This document shows, piece after piece, positions 7,879 through 16,380 of a stretch of DNA of 64,000 nt. Source of the stretch: Actinoplanes sp. DH11 (GTDB lineage Bacteria > Actinomycetota > Actinomycetes > Mycobacteriales > Micromonosporaceae); NCBI RefSeq assembly GCF_020873875.1, contig NZ_JAHWGU010000008.1, forward strand, positions 62,001-126,000. Direction: 5' to 3'. The first letter of the stretch is position 1; each line of letters begins with the position of its first letter. The notes below the pieces were generated by a model. The model saw only the letters and a list, made by a program, of their open reading frames with translations, searched no databases and was not told the DNA's origin. The translations under genes were made by a program, and so were the position numbers.

Positions 7879-10212
7879 TCAGGGCAGGGTCCACCTCTGG
7901 TTCGCACCCCCACCGCACGTCCAGATCGTCACGGGGGTGCCGTCTGCCGGGTTGTTGCCGGTGACGTCCAGGCATCTGCCCGACTGCGGATTCACCAGCG
8001 CGCCGTCGGCACGGGGGACCCACCGTTGCGCGCCGCCGCCGTTGCAGTCCCAGATCTGCACCCTCGCACCGTCGGCGGTGCTCCCCCCGTTGACGTCCAG
8101 GCACTTGCCGAGCACCCGCAACGCGTCGCCGGCGGTAGTGGTGAAGCGCTGGTTCTCGCCGCCCGTACAGGTGTGGAGGATGGCTTGTGTTCCGTTGGCG
8201 CCGGTGCCGCCGGAGACGTCCAGGCACTTGCCGCCCAGACCGAGGACCGGGCCGGTGCCGCCGGCGAGGACCTCGAACGAGTAGACGGAGTACCCGAACG
8301 CCGTGCCGCGGGTGATGCCGCGCATCCGGACGTAGCGAGCGGTGCGGTCGCCGACGTCGAGGAGGTCCGTCGCCGGTGCGGTCAGGCCGCGGCGCTGCGC
8401 GACAGACGTCCACGTGCCGCCGTCGCCGGAGATCTCGATGTCGTAGTCGCGGGCGTACGCCGCCTCCCACGCCACCCGGACCTTGGTGAACATGCGCGCG
8501 CTGCCCAGGTCGACGCGTAGCCACTGGTCGTCGCGGTACTGGCTGGCCCACCGGCTGCCGGGGTCACCGTCGACCGCGGCGGCCGGACCGAGGGCGGCGG
8601 TCTCGGACGACGATGCCGTGGCGGGCATGCCGCGCGCCAGGTCGTCGACATCCGGGGCGAGGGTGTCGGGCAGGTAGCCGGTGCCCGGCCCCTGACCAAC
8701 CGTGAAGACCCGGTCCAGGAACGCGGCGTAGTCGGTGCCCGCGTCACCCTGCGACCACATCTTCTGTGCCAGCGAGTTGAACGCGCGTTCGGTGAGCCGG
8801 TGCACGTCGAGTTCGGTGTACGGCGCCCGGACCAGGTCGTTCCACACCGCGTGCATGGCGCCCAGCAGATTCGGATGCTGAGGTGTCAGGTTCTCGGCGG
8901 CCGACCCGAAGGTGTGCGGCGCCCAGTTCAGGAAGATGTTGCGCCCATCGAGGCCCTGACCGTTGTAGTAACCGGCGGTCGGCACGACGTAGAGCTGGCT
9001 GTCCAGGGTGTTGATGATCCGATAGCCTTCGTTCACGGCCTGCGACGACGAGTACCAGCCGTGGTTCCAGACGTTGACGGCGACGTTCTTGTCGTAGCCG
9101 GCGGAGGTGCCGGACATGTACCGGTACGAGCCCCACACCCCGACGTCCTTGCCGAGCCCGCGCACGTGCGCGGCGATCGCGTTGTGGTAGCGCTGGTAGT
9201 CGGCAACGTACGCCTTCGGGTATTCGTCCAGGCCGACGTGCACGGTCGGTCCCCGGAACCACGGGACGAACTCGTCGTACACCGATCTCATGAAGTCCGT
9301 CGACTCCGGCTTGCTCAGGTCGAGGTGGTCGGAGTTGCCGCCGTTGAGGCCCATCGACGGCCGAAACCTGATGAAAGCGCGGGAGTGCGCGGGTGCGTCG
9401 ATCTCCGGGACGATGGTCACCGCGTGCGCGAGTGCCGTGTTCTCGAAGCCGTCCCAATCCGCCCGCGAGTACGAGCCGTCCGTGGCGGCCAGGCCCGCGA
9501 ACGCCGGGTTCGCCGAGCGCAGCCGGAACGCCGAGTACGCCTGACCCCAGTCACCGCCCGGGGCGTTGATCTCGTTGTCGTTGAGGTGCAGCTGGAAGGT
9601 GTTCATCTTGAGCCAGCCCATCCAGCGGATGTAGCTGTTGATGTACTGCGGCGTGAAGTACCGCCGGCCGACGTCGAGCATGAAGCCGCGGACGGCGTAG
9701 TCCGGCCAGTCGACGGCGGTGCCCGCCGGGGCGCTGATCCGGTCCGGGGCACCGAGCAGGGTCTGCAGCAACGTCCGGGTCGCGTAGTACAGCCCCTTCT
9801 CGCCGGCGCCGACGAGTTCGACGCGACCCGAGCCGACGACCATTCGGTACGCCTCCGGTTTGAGCGCCGCGGACACCGAACCGTACGCCGCGCCCGCATC
9901 GAGACGCAGCGCGATGTCGCCGGGCGCCGGCGTGCCCGTCAGCACCGTCATCCGCAGCGGGGTGAGTTCGGCGGCCTCGGTGACCAACTGACTGGCGATG
10001 CGCCGCACCCCGGCCGGCGAACCGGCCGGGATCACGACGCGACCGGTGCGGTGGAGAACGATCCGGCCCGTGCCACCGGCCCAGGACTGCAACGCCGGTA
10101 CCACCTTCGGCGCGGGTTCCGCCGCCGCCGCGGGAGACCCGACCGCCAGCACAACGGATGCGGCGACGAGCGCGCTGACGGCGACCAGCCGCCTGAGGAC
10201 ATAGCGATTCAT
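7879..10212 (-). CDS. Secreted GH20 beta-N-acetylhexosaminidase with F5/8C and ricin-type modules
   Basis: A 777-residue exported enzyme. A Sec signal peptide covers residues 1-31 and ends SPAAAA. A GH20b-like domain (about 35-160) precedes the GH20 barrel (about 170-490). The catalytic pair is D329-E330 in VHVGLDEY, where E is the acid/base and D positions the substrate acetamido group; most GH20 proteins have GG before DE. An F5/8C (CBM32-like) module follows at about 515-640, and a ricin-type beta-trefoil at about 650-777 with three QxW-type repeats (NQRF, AQRW, NQRW). It should release terminal GlcNAc or GalNAc outside the cell. The ATG at 10212 has AAGGAG nine bases upstream. It is divergent from the GH31 gene. 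Confidence 0.93.
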   Translation of the reverse strand: MNRYVLRRLVAVSALVAASVVLAVGSPAAAAEPAPKVVPALQSWAGGTGRIVLHRTGRVVIPAGSPAGVRRIASQLVTEAAELTPLRMTVLTGTPAPGDIALRLDAGAAYGSVSAALKPEAYRMVVGSGRVELVGAGEKGLYYATRTLLQTLLGAPDRISAPAGTAVDWPDYAVRGFMLDVGRRYFTPQYINSYIRWMGWLKMNTFQLHLNDNEINAPGGDWGQAYSAFRLRSANPAFAGLAATDGSYSRADWDGFENTALAHAVTIVPEIDAPAHSRAFIRFRPSMGLNGGNSDHLDLSKPESTDFMRSVYDEFVPWFRGPTVHVGLDEYPKAYVADYQRYHNAIAAHVRGLGKDVGVWGSYRYMSGTSAGYDKNVAVNVWNHGWYSSSQAVNEGYRIINTLDSQLYVVPTAGYYNGQGLDGRNIFLNWAPHTFGSAAENLTPQHPNLLGAMHAVWNDLVRAPYTELDVHRLTERAFNSLAQKMWSQGDAGTDYAAFLDRVFTVGQGPGTGYLPDTLAPDVDDLARGMPATASSSETAALGPAAAVDGDPGSRWASQYRDDQWLRVDLGSARMFTKVRVAWEAAYARDYDIEISGDGGTWTSVAQRRGLTAPATDLLDVGDRTARYVRMRGITRGTAFGYSVYSFEVLAGGTGPVLGLGGKCLDVSGGTGANGTQAILHTCTGGENQRFTTTAGDALRVLGKCLDVNGGSTADGARVQIWDCNGGGAQRWVPRADGALVNPQSGRCLDVTGNNPADGTPVTIWTCGGGANQRWTLP

Positions 10213-10243
10213 AGACGTCATCTCCTTACCTGTGAGGAAGATG

Positions 10244-10271
10244 ATGCAATTTATGACTGACAATATTGCAT
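10244..10271. promoter_or_regulatory. AT-rich inverted repeat between divergent GH20 and GH31 genes
   Basis: ATGCAAT at 10244-10250 and its exact complement ATTGCAT at 10265-10271 are separated by 14 bases, in the 140-base space between the two start codons. The region is strikingly AT-rich for this genome. The 11-mer CAATATTGCAT at 10261-10271 recurs at 54143-54153 in front of the secreted GH35 gene, which suggests a shared regulator or promoter element. Confidence 0.5.
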
Positions 10272-10352
10272 GAAACTTCATCGCCCGTCAGCATGTCCTC
10301 ATCGGCTCATGTGAATGACCTGGCCGGCCACCGCCCGACCGAAGGAGGCCCC

Positions 10353-13121
10353 ATGCCCTGGTCACCGCCGGACGCCCCGCAGCCACCCACCACCCTCCGG
10401 GCTCTGCTCGCGGCCCTGATCCTGCTCGTCACGATGCTGACCGCCACTCCCGCCCGCGCCGCCACGCCCGGCAGCGCCACCACCGTCACCGGGACGGGAA
10501 ACACGTACACGGTGACCACCAGCACCGCCGCGCGGATGCGGCTGGTCCTCGTCCGCACCGACATCCTGCGCATCTGGGTGGCCCCGGACGGGCAGTTCAC
10601 CGATCCGGCCGGCACCGACATCACCGTCCGGACCGGCTTCGGGGCGGTCGCCAGCAGCCTGACCGACGCCGGCACGCACTACCGCGTCGCCACCTCGGCG
10701 ATGGTCGTACGGATCAACAAGAATCCGCTCACGGTCGAGGCGTACCGGCCGGACGGACGCCCGCTCTGGCGGGAGGCGCAGCCGCTGGACTGGACGGACG
10801 GGCGCACCACGCAGCGGCTGCGACGCGCGGCGGACGAGCAGTTCTACGGCACCGGACTGCGGCTCGGCGAATGGGCGCTGCGTGACAAGACGGTGCCGAT
10901 CGCCGTGGACAACCAATGGCGGGAGAACACCAACGCCAGCCCCGCGCCGTTCTACCTGTCCACCAACGGCTACGGCGTGCTGCGCAACACGTGGGCACCC
11001 GGCTCCTACGGCTTCACCGACCCGGTGACCACCGTGCACGACGAGCAGCGTTTCGACGCCTACTACTTCGTCGGCAACTCCCTCAAAGGGGTGCTGGGGG
11101 CGTACACCGATGTGACAGGCAAGCCGTTCCTGAGCCCGCTGTGGGGCTTCGAGCTCGGCAACGCCGACTGCTTCAACGCCTCCAGCCCCACCTACCAGGG
11201 TGACCACAACCGGGCCGGGCACCAGCGCACCCCCGACGTGCTGGCCTACGCCCGGCAGGCCCGGGCCGCGGACATGCCCTCCGGTTGGTTCATGCCCAAC
11301 GACGGGTACGGCTGCGGCCACACCGACCTGCCCGCCACCGTGGCCGGCGCCGAAGCCCTCGGATTCAAGACCGGCCTGTGGACGTCCACCGGCCTCGCCG
11401 GCATCGACGAGGAGGTCGGCGTCGCCGGCACCCGCGGCGTCAAGACCGACGTCGCCTGGGTCGGCGGCGGCTACCGCAACGCCTTCCACGGGGTCCAGCA
11501 GGCCGTCGACGGCATCGAGCACAACTCCGATGCCCGCCGCTACGTGTGGACCGTCGACGGCTGGGCCGGAACCCAGCGCAACGCCGTGGTCTGGACCGGC
11601 GACACCTACGGCACGTGGAACGACATGCGCTGGACCGTGCCGGCGGTGGCCGGGGCCGGGCTGTCCGGCTTCAACTACGCCACCGGTGACGTCGACGGCA
11701 TCTTCGGCGGCAGTCCGCAGACCTACGTACGGGACCTGCAGTGGAAGTCCTTCACCCCGGCGTTCATGACCATGTCGGGCTGGGGCGCCACCAACCCCGC
11801 GCCGGGATATCAGGACAAGCAGCCGTGGCGCTTCAGCGAGCCCTACCTGTCGATCAACCGCAAGTACCTGCACCTGAAGATGCGGCTGATGCCCTACCAC
11901 TACACGATGAGCCACACCGCCAGCACGACCGGCGTCCCCGCCACCCGGGCCCTGGTGCTGGAGTACCCGCACGACCCGGTCGCTCGCGGCAACGCCACTT
12001 CCGCGCAGTTCATGGCGGGCGACGCGTTCCTGGTCGCACCGGTGACCACCAGCACCGAGATCCGCGACGGCATCTACCTGCCGGCCGGCACCTGGACCGA
12101 CTACTGGACCGGCACAGTCCACCAGGGCCCGGTCACACTCAACGGTCACGCCGCGCCGCTCGACCGGCTTCCTCTGTTCGTCAAAGGGGGCTCGATCGTG
12201 CCGATGTGGCCGCAGATGAACTACACCGGCGAGAAACCGGTCTCCTCCCTCACCTACGATCTCTACCCGCGCGGGTCGACGGCCTTCACCCTCTACGAGG
12301 ACGACGGCATCACCCGGGCGCACCGCACCGGCGCCTACGCCACCCAGCGGGTCACCATGACCGCGCCCGCGGCGGGCACCGGAACGGTCACCGTGAACGT
12401 GGGCGCCTCCACCGGAAATTACGCCGGCAAACCGGCCTCCCGGGCGTACGAGTTCACCGTGCACCTGGCCGCGGCCCCCACCTCGGTGGCGGTGGCCGGT
12501 CGGCCCGTGACCGGGCTCGCCACCCGCGCCGCCTACGACGCGGCCAGCAGCGGCTGGTTCCACGCCGGTGGGGTGCTGCACATCAAAGCAGGATCGCGTA
12601 CCTCGGCGTTCACCACCCGGATCGGCGGTGCGGTCCTGCCGGCCGCCACCGGCTCCGGCACCACCGCACCGCCGATCCCCCGCGACACCTGGCGGCTGGT
12701 GCACGCCGACAGTGAGGAGACCACGGCCGAGAACGCCGGGGCGACCAGGGCGTTCGACGGCGACCCTGCGACCACCTGGCACACCGCCTGGTCGGCGGCG
12801 CCCGCACCGCTGCCGCACGAGATCCAGCTCGACCTCGGCGCCACCCACCGCATCGAGACCCTGCGGTACCTGCCCCGGCAGGACGGTGGCGTGAACGGCC
12901 GGATCGGCGCCTACGAGATCTACGTCTCCGACACCCCGGACGACTGGGGACCCGCAGCCGCGACCGGCACCTTCGCCGACACGGCCACCGAACAGAGCGT
13001 CCGGTTCACCGGAGCGCCCACCGGCCGCTATCTGCGGCTGCGGGCGCTCAGTGAGGCCGGGAACCGGGGCCCGTGGACGTCCGTCGCCGAACTCACCCTC
13101 ACCGGCACCCGGGGCGGCTGA
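10353..13121 (+). CDS. Secreted GH31 alpha-glycosidase or transglycosidase with C-terminal F5/8C module
   Basis: A 922-residue exported protein. A signal peptide covers residues 1-36 (ending ATPARA). GH31 N-terminal beta-sandwich, barrel and C-terminal beta domains fill about 45-780. The probable nucleophile is D366 in KTDVAWVGGGY and the acid/base D417 in VVWTGDTYGTW. An F5/8C-type module is at about 805-920. The ATG at 10353 has GAAGGAGG four bases upstream; a longer in-frame start at 10266 would add a non-hydrophobic leader and is rejected. GH31 members act on alpha-glucosides, alpha-xylosides or as isomaltosyltransferases. The WVGGGY and WTGD context reminds me of the transglycosylating branch, at low confidence. 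Confidence 0.88.
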   Translation: MPWSPPDAPQPPTTLRALLAALILLVTMLTATPARAATPGSATTVTGTGNTYTVTTSTAARMRLVLVRTDILRIWVAPDGQFTDPAGTDITVRTGFGAVASSLTDAGTHYRVATSAMVVRINKNPLTVEAYRPDGRPLWREAQPLDWTDGRTTQRLRRAADEQFYGTGLRLGEWALRDKTVPIAVDNQWRENTNASPAPFYLSTNGYGVLRNTWAPGSYGFTDPVTTVHDEQRFDAYYFVGNSLKGVLGAYTDVTGKPFLSPLWGFELGNADCFNASSPTYQGDHNRAGHQRTPDVLAYARQARAADMPSGWFMPNDGYGCGHTDLPATVAGAEALGFKTGLWTSTGLAGIDEEVGVAGTRGVKTDVAWVGGGYRNAFHGVQQAVDGIEHNSDARRYVWTVDGWAGTQRNAVVWTGDTYGTWNDMRWTVPAVAGAGLSGFNYATGDVDGIFGGSPQTYVRDLQWKSFTPAFMTMSGWGATNPAPGYQDKQPWRFSEPYLSINRKYLHLKMRLMPYHYTMSHTASTTGVPATRALVLEYPHDPVARGNATSAQFMAGDAFLVAPVTTSTEIRDGIYLPAGTWTDYWTGTVHQGPVTLNGHAAPLDRLPLFVKGGSIVPMWPQMNYTGEKPVSSLTYDLYPRGSTAFTLYEDDGITRAHRTGAYATQRVTMTAPAAGTGTVTVNVGASTGNYAGKPASRAYEFTVHLAAAPTSVAVAGRPVTGLATRAAYDAASSGWFHAGGVLHIKAGSRTSAFTTRIGGAVLPAATGSGTTAPPIPRDTWRLVHADSEETTAENAGATRAFDGDPATTWHTAWSAAPAPLPHEIQLDLGATHRIETLRYLPRQDGGVNGRIGAYEIYVSDTPDDWGPAAATGTFADTATEQSVRFTGAPTGRYLRLRALSEAGNRGPWTSVAELTLTGTRGG

Positions 13122-13159
13122 GGGGGCGGCCCAGCGGCGGCCTCACGCCAGGTAGGTGG

Positions 13160-13413
13160 TCAGACCCGGCGCACCGGGGCGCCGGCCCGGATCGCGCGGG
13201 GAATCTCCGCCACCCGGTCGACACGGTCGATCAACGCGGTGAGGTCGTCGGCCGGAGCCGTGGAGTCCAGCTCGACGCGGTCGGTGATCCCGATCGATGC
13301 CCAGGTGCCGGTGTCGAAGTCGCCGACCGCGGTCACCCGTAAAACGCACCGCACGACTGTCGTCGGACCGCAACGAACCGGCACCGGTGACCACCACGAA
13401 CCGCTCCACCTGC
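13160..13413 (-). pseudogene. Possible frameshifted short gene of unknown family
   Basis: This lies in the 411-base gap between the GH31 and diguanylate cyclase genes. On the minus strand a GTG near 13408 with GGGGAGG upstream opens a frame encoding VERFVVVTGAGSLRSDD. Around 13345-13350 the coding signal seems to pass into another frame that ends at 13160 and encodes VTAVGDFDTGTWASIGITDR and a tail EIPRAIRAGAPVRRV. Both parts are GC3-biased like real genes. I cannot name the family with confidence. A frameshifted remnant, a sequencing error, or a small gene starting only in the second frame are all possible. I see nothing else in 13122-13532. Confidence 0.35.
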
Positions 13414-13532
13414 CACCTCCCCTGCCCCGCAGCGTGCACTCGCCAGCGAGCGCACACAAGCCCGCGCCGGTAACGCTCATCCCGGCCGCCGCCGCGCCGA
13501 TCAGGCATCATGCCGCGACAGGGGAGGGCAGG

Positions 13533-15089
13533 ATGGCGTCACCGGAGGGAAACACGCCCACGCCGGGCGAGTCCGCGCTGGTCACCGACCGTCGGCGGGT
13601 ACGCGCGTGGTTGATCGCCGCCGGTGTGACGAGTGTCCTGTTGCTGCTGGTGCAGGCCGTCGCGCCCGGTCTGGTTCTCGGCTACGCCTGGATCCCCGGC
13701 GGTGTCACCATGGGGCTGGCCGCGTGGGTGGCGTACCGGGTCTCGCGCGTCGGCGATCTCCCGCCCGCCGGCCGGTTCTTCTGGCGCCGGATCGCCATCG
13801 CGGCCGCCCTGGTCACGCCCGGTGCCTGCCTGCTCAATGCGATCAACACGGACCTGGTCCCGAACACCACTTCGTACGTGGTCGCGGCGGTCGCGCCGAT
13901 CGGTGTCGCCCTGCTGCTGGTGATCGGGGCGCTGCTGCGCCTGCCCACGGTGCGGCGCATGCGCGGCGACACGGTCCGGCTGGGCCTGGACGCCGCCACC
14001 GTCATGGTGGTGGCCGCCACCGTGCTCTGGCAGTTCCAGCTGCAGCCGATGATCGGCTCGCGGCCCCAACTGTCGACGGTTGCCGGGCCGCTGGTGCTGT
14101 GCGTGATCTGCCTGGGCGCTGTTCTGGCCGTGGCCCGGCTCGTGCTGGCGGGGACCGACGCCGTGCCGTCCCGGGCGCTGCGGGTGCTGGCGCTGGTCGT
14201 GCTCATCGGTGCGCTGAGCTCGGCGGTGACCCGGCTGCTGGAACATCACGAGCGATGGCGTGGCGCCGGGCCGTGGATCAGCGCCTTCGAGGGCGGCCTG
14301 GTGGCGTGGGCGGCACTGCGGTCGTACCGTGCGTCCGCATCAGCCGGCGGCACCCGGTCCCGCACGCAGCACTTCAGCCTGTTGCCGTACGCCGCGGTCA
14401 CCGCGCTCAACCTGCTGCTCGTCATCCTGACGGTCACCGGGCAGATCAGTCTCGCCGTGGTGGCCGGCTCGGTGGTGGTGACCGCCCTGGTCGTCACCCG
14501 GCAGATTTTGGCGTTCCGGGACAACGCCCAGCTCATCGACTCCCTGCACGAACACCGCCGGATGCTGCACCACCAGGCAACCCACGACTCGCTGACCGGG
14601 CTGGCGAACCGGGCACTGTTCAACGACGAGCTCGCGACCGCCTGCCTGACCCGCAGCCCGGCCGTCCTGATGGTGGACCTCGACGGGTTCAAGCAGGTCA
14701 ACGACTCCCTCGGGCACGCCGCCGGGGACGACCTGCTGGTGGAGATCGCCCGTCGGCTCGGCGCCGCGACCCGCACCACCGACCTGGTGGCCCGGCTCGG
14801 CGGCGACGAGTTCGCGATCCTGCTGCCCGCCAGTGACGAGGCGGAGGCCGGGCAGGTGGCCGAGCGTATCCTCGCGTCGTTACGGGACCCGGTGCACACG
14901 CACGGCACGACGATTGCTCCGCACGCCAGCATCGGCGCGGCCGCCCACACGGACGGCGACGACGCCGACACGCTGATGCGCCGGGCCGACATCGCGATGT
15001 ACGCGGCCAAGGCCGCCGGCAAGGATCGGTATGCGCTCGCCGACGCGGCGGTGCCCGGGCGTACGGCATCGGCCATGATGGTGCGGTGA
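13533..15089 (+). CDS. Membrane-bound diguanylate cyclase (GGDEF domain)
   Basis: A 518-residue protein that should make cyclic di-GMP from GTP. About eight to ten hydrophobic segments fill residues 27-325 and form the membrane sensor part. The C-terminal GGDEF domain (about 350-510) has the intact active-site motif GGDEF at 423-427 and an inhibitory I-site RTTD at 414-417, exactly five residues before it, so product inhibition is expected. No EAL domain is present. The ATG at 13533 follows GGGGAGGG; upstream in-frame codons lack a ribosome site. Its stop overlaps the start of the ROK regulator by four bases, so the two are probably co-translated. Confidence 0.93.
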   Translation: MASPEGNTPTPGESALVTDRRRVRAWLIAAGVTSVLLLLVQAVAPGLVLGYAWIPGGVTMGLAAWVAYRVSRVGDLPPAGRFFWRRIAIAAALVTPGACLLNAINTDLVPNTTSYVVAAVAPIGVALLLVIGALLRLPTVRRMRGDTVRLGLDAATVMVVAATVLWQFQLQPMIGSRPQLSTVAGPLVLCVICLGAVLAVARLVLAGTDAVPSRALRVLALVVLIGALSSAVTRLLEHHERWRGAGPWISAFEGGLVAWAALRSYRASASAGGTRSRTQHFSLLPYAAVTALNLLLVILTVTGQISLAVVAGSVVVTALVVTRQILAFRDNAQLIDSLHEHRRMLHHQATHDSLTGLANRALFNDELATACLTRSPAVLMVDLDGFKQVNDSLGHAAGDDLLVEIARRLGAATRTTDLVARLGGDEFAILLPASDEAEAGQVAERILASLRDPVHTHGTTIAPHASIGAAAHTDGDDADTLMRRADIAMYAAKAAGKDRYALADAAVPGRTASAMMVR

Positions 15090-16264
15090 TCGAACGTCCG
15101 GACGCCATGCAACGGGTGCGGCGAACCCACACCGAGGCCCTGCTGGCCCAGCTGCGTGACGCCGGGCCCCTGAGCCGGGCCGAACTGATCCGGCTGACCG
15201 GGTTGTCGCGCACCACGCTGTTCGACATCATCGGTGACCTCATCACCCGCGGCATGGTCGTGGAGCGCGAACCCGAGGCCACCGGTCAGCGCGGCCGCGG
15301 CCGCCCGTCCACCACCGTGAGCCTCAACCCGAGCGCCGGCTGGATCATCGGCATCGATCTGGCACGCACCACCATCACGGTCATCATCAGCACACTCAGT
15401 CACGACATCCTGGCGCGGGGCACCCGTGCCATCGCGGTCTCGGCGAACGCGGCGCGGCGTGCCGACGCCGCCGCCGCGCTCATCGACGATCTCGTCGCCG
15501 AGCACCAGGTCGACCTGCGTGCGCTGCAGGCCATCGGCATCGGCCTGCCCGGCCTGATCGCCGGGCCCGGCGATGCTGTCTCCTCGAAGTCCGCCCAGCA
15601 GATCAGTGACCGCCTGCGGCAGCGCTTCGACGCGGCCGTGGTCACCGACAACAACTCCCGGCTAGCTGCGCTCGCGGAGAGCACGTGGGGTGCCACCCGG
15701 GACGTCCACGACGCCGTCTACGTCCTCTGGAGCGAGGGCGTGGGCGGTGGACTGATCGTCGACGGGCAGCTTGTCCGCGGCGCGCACGGCGCCGCCGGGG
15801 AGATCGGTCACGTCACCGTCGACCCGCACGGCGATCCCTGTCCCTGCGGCGGCCAGGGTTGTCTCGAGCTGCTGATTCGCCCGGCCGCCCTGGTCGAGCA
15901 GTGCCGGCAGCGCGGCGTGCCGGTCGCCGACACCGCGGGGCTGGTGGCGCAGGCTGTCGCCGGGGAGCCGGTCGTCCGGGAGGTGGTCGAGCACGCCGCG
16001 ACGCTGCTCGGGCAGGTGCTGTCCGGCACGGTCGTCCAGTTCGACCCGGGCAAGATCGCCGTCGGCGGGCCGCTGGCGCAGGGCGGTGACATCGTGCTGG
16101 ATCGGGTACGCGCGACCATCGCCCACCTCGCGATCCCCCACCATCTGCGCGGCATCGAGGTGGTGCCGGCCCGGTTCGGCGACGAGGGCGGCGCGATGGG
16201 TGCCGTCGCCGCGGCCCTGCGCCTCACCGCCGCCGACTCGTTGCTGCCCGCCGCACCGGGCTGA
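15086..16264 (+). CDS. ROK-family transcriptional regulator (NagC/XylR type)
   Basis: A 392-residue regulator. The N-terminal helix-turn-helix at about 10-75 (AELIRLTGLSRTTLFDIIGD) is followed by a ROK sugar-kinase-like domain containing the zinc motif CPCGGQGCLE. The kinase phosphate loop is altered (IGIDLARTTITV instead of DxGGT), as is usual for ROK repressors that bind but do not phosphorylate sugars. The GTG at 15086 overlaps the diguanylate cyclase stop (GTGA); an ATG at 15107 is a possible alternative. No sugar operon touches it directly, so its targets may be the neighbouring secreted enzymes. That is inference. Confidence 0.9.
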   Translation: MIERPDAMQRVRRTHTEALLAQLRDAGPLSRAELIRLTGLSRTTLFDIIGDLITRGMVVEREPEATGQRGRGRPSTTVSLNPSAGWIIGIDLARTTITVIISTLSHDILARGTRAIAVSANAARRADAAAALIDDLVAEHQVDLRALQAIGIGLPGLIAGPGDAVSSKSAQQISDRLRQRFDAAVVTDNNSRLAALAESTWGATRDVHDAVYVLWSEGVGGGLIVDGQLVRGAHGAAGEIGHVTVDPHGDPCPCGGQGCLELLIRPAALVEQCRQRGVPVADTAGLVAQAVAGEPVVREVVEHAATLLGQVLSGTVVQFDPGKIAVGGPLAQGGDIVLDRVRATIAHLAIPHHLRGIEVVPARFGDEGGAMGAVAAALRLTAADSLLPAAPG

Positions 16265-16297
16265 GGCGTCGGCGGGCCATCCGGAGACGCGCATGAC

Positions 16298-16323
16298 GGC
16301 CCGGCAGCCAGCGCTGCCGGGCC
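16298..16323. terminator. Hairpin between convergent ROK regulator and beta-helix genes
   Basis: A 10-bp perfect stem (GGCCCGGCAG / CTGCCGGGCC) with a 6-base loop lies midway between two convergent stop codons. Its position and strength fit a bidirectional terminator. Confidence 0.75.
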
Positions 16324-16380
16324 TCGACATGAGCCGGTGCGGTGCGGGGTCGCCACCGGGTTCGTGACGGCCCCGCCCGG

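Noticed and set aside
10362..12848. An 828-residue minus-strand frame opposite the GH31 gene
   Set aside because: Gly/Val/Arg repeats of shadow type; the plus-strand frame carries the full GH31 and F5/8C domain order.
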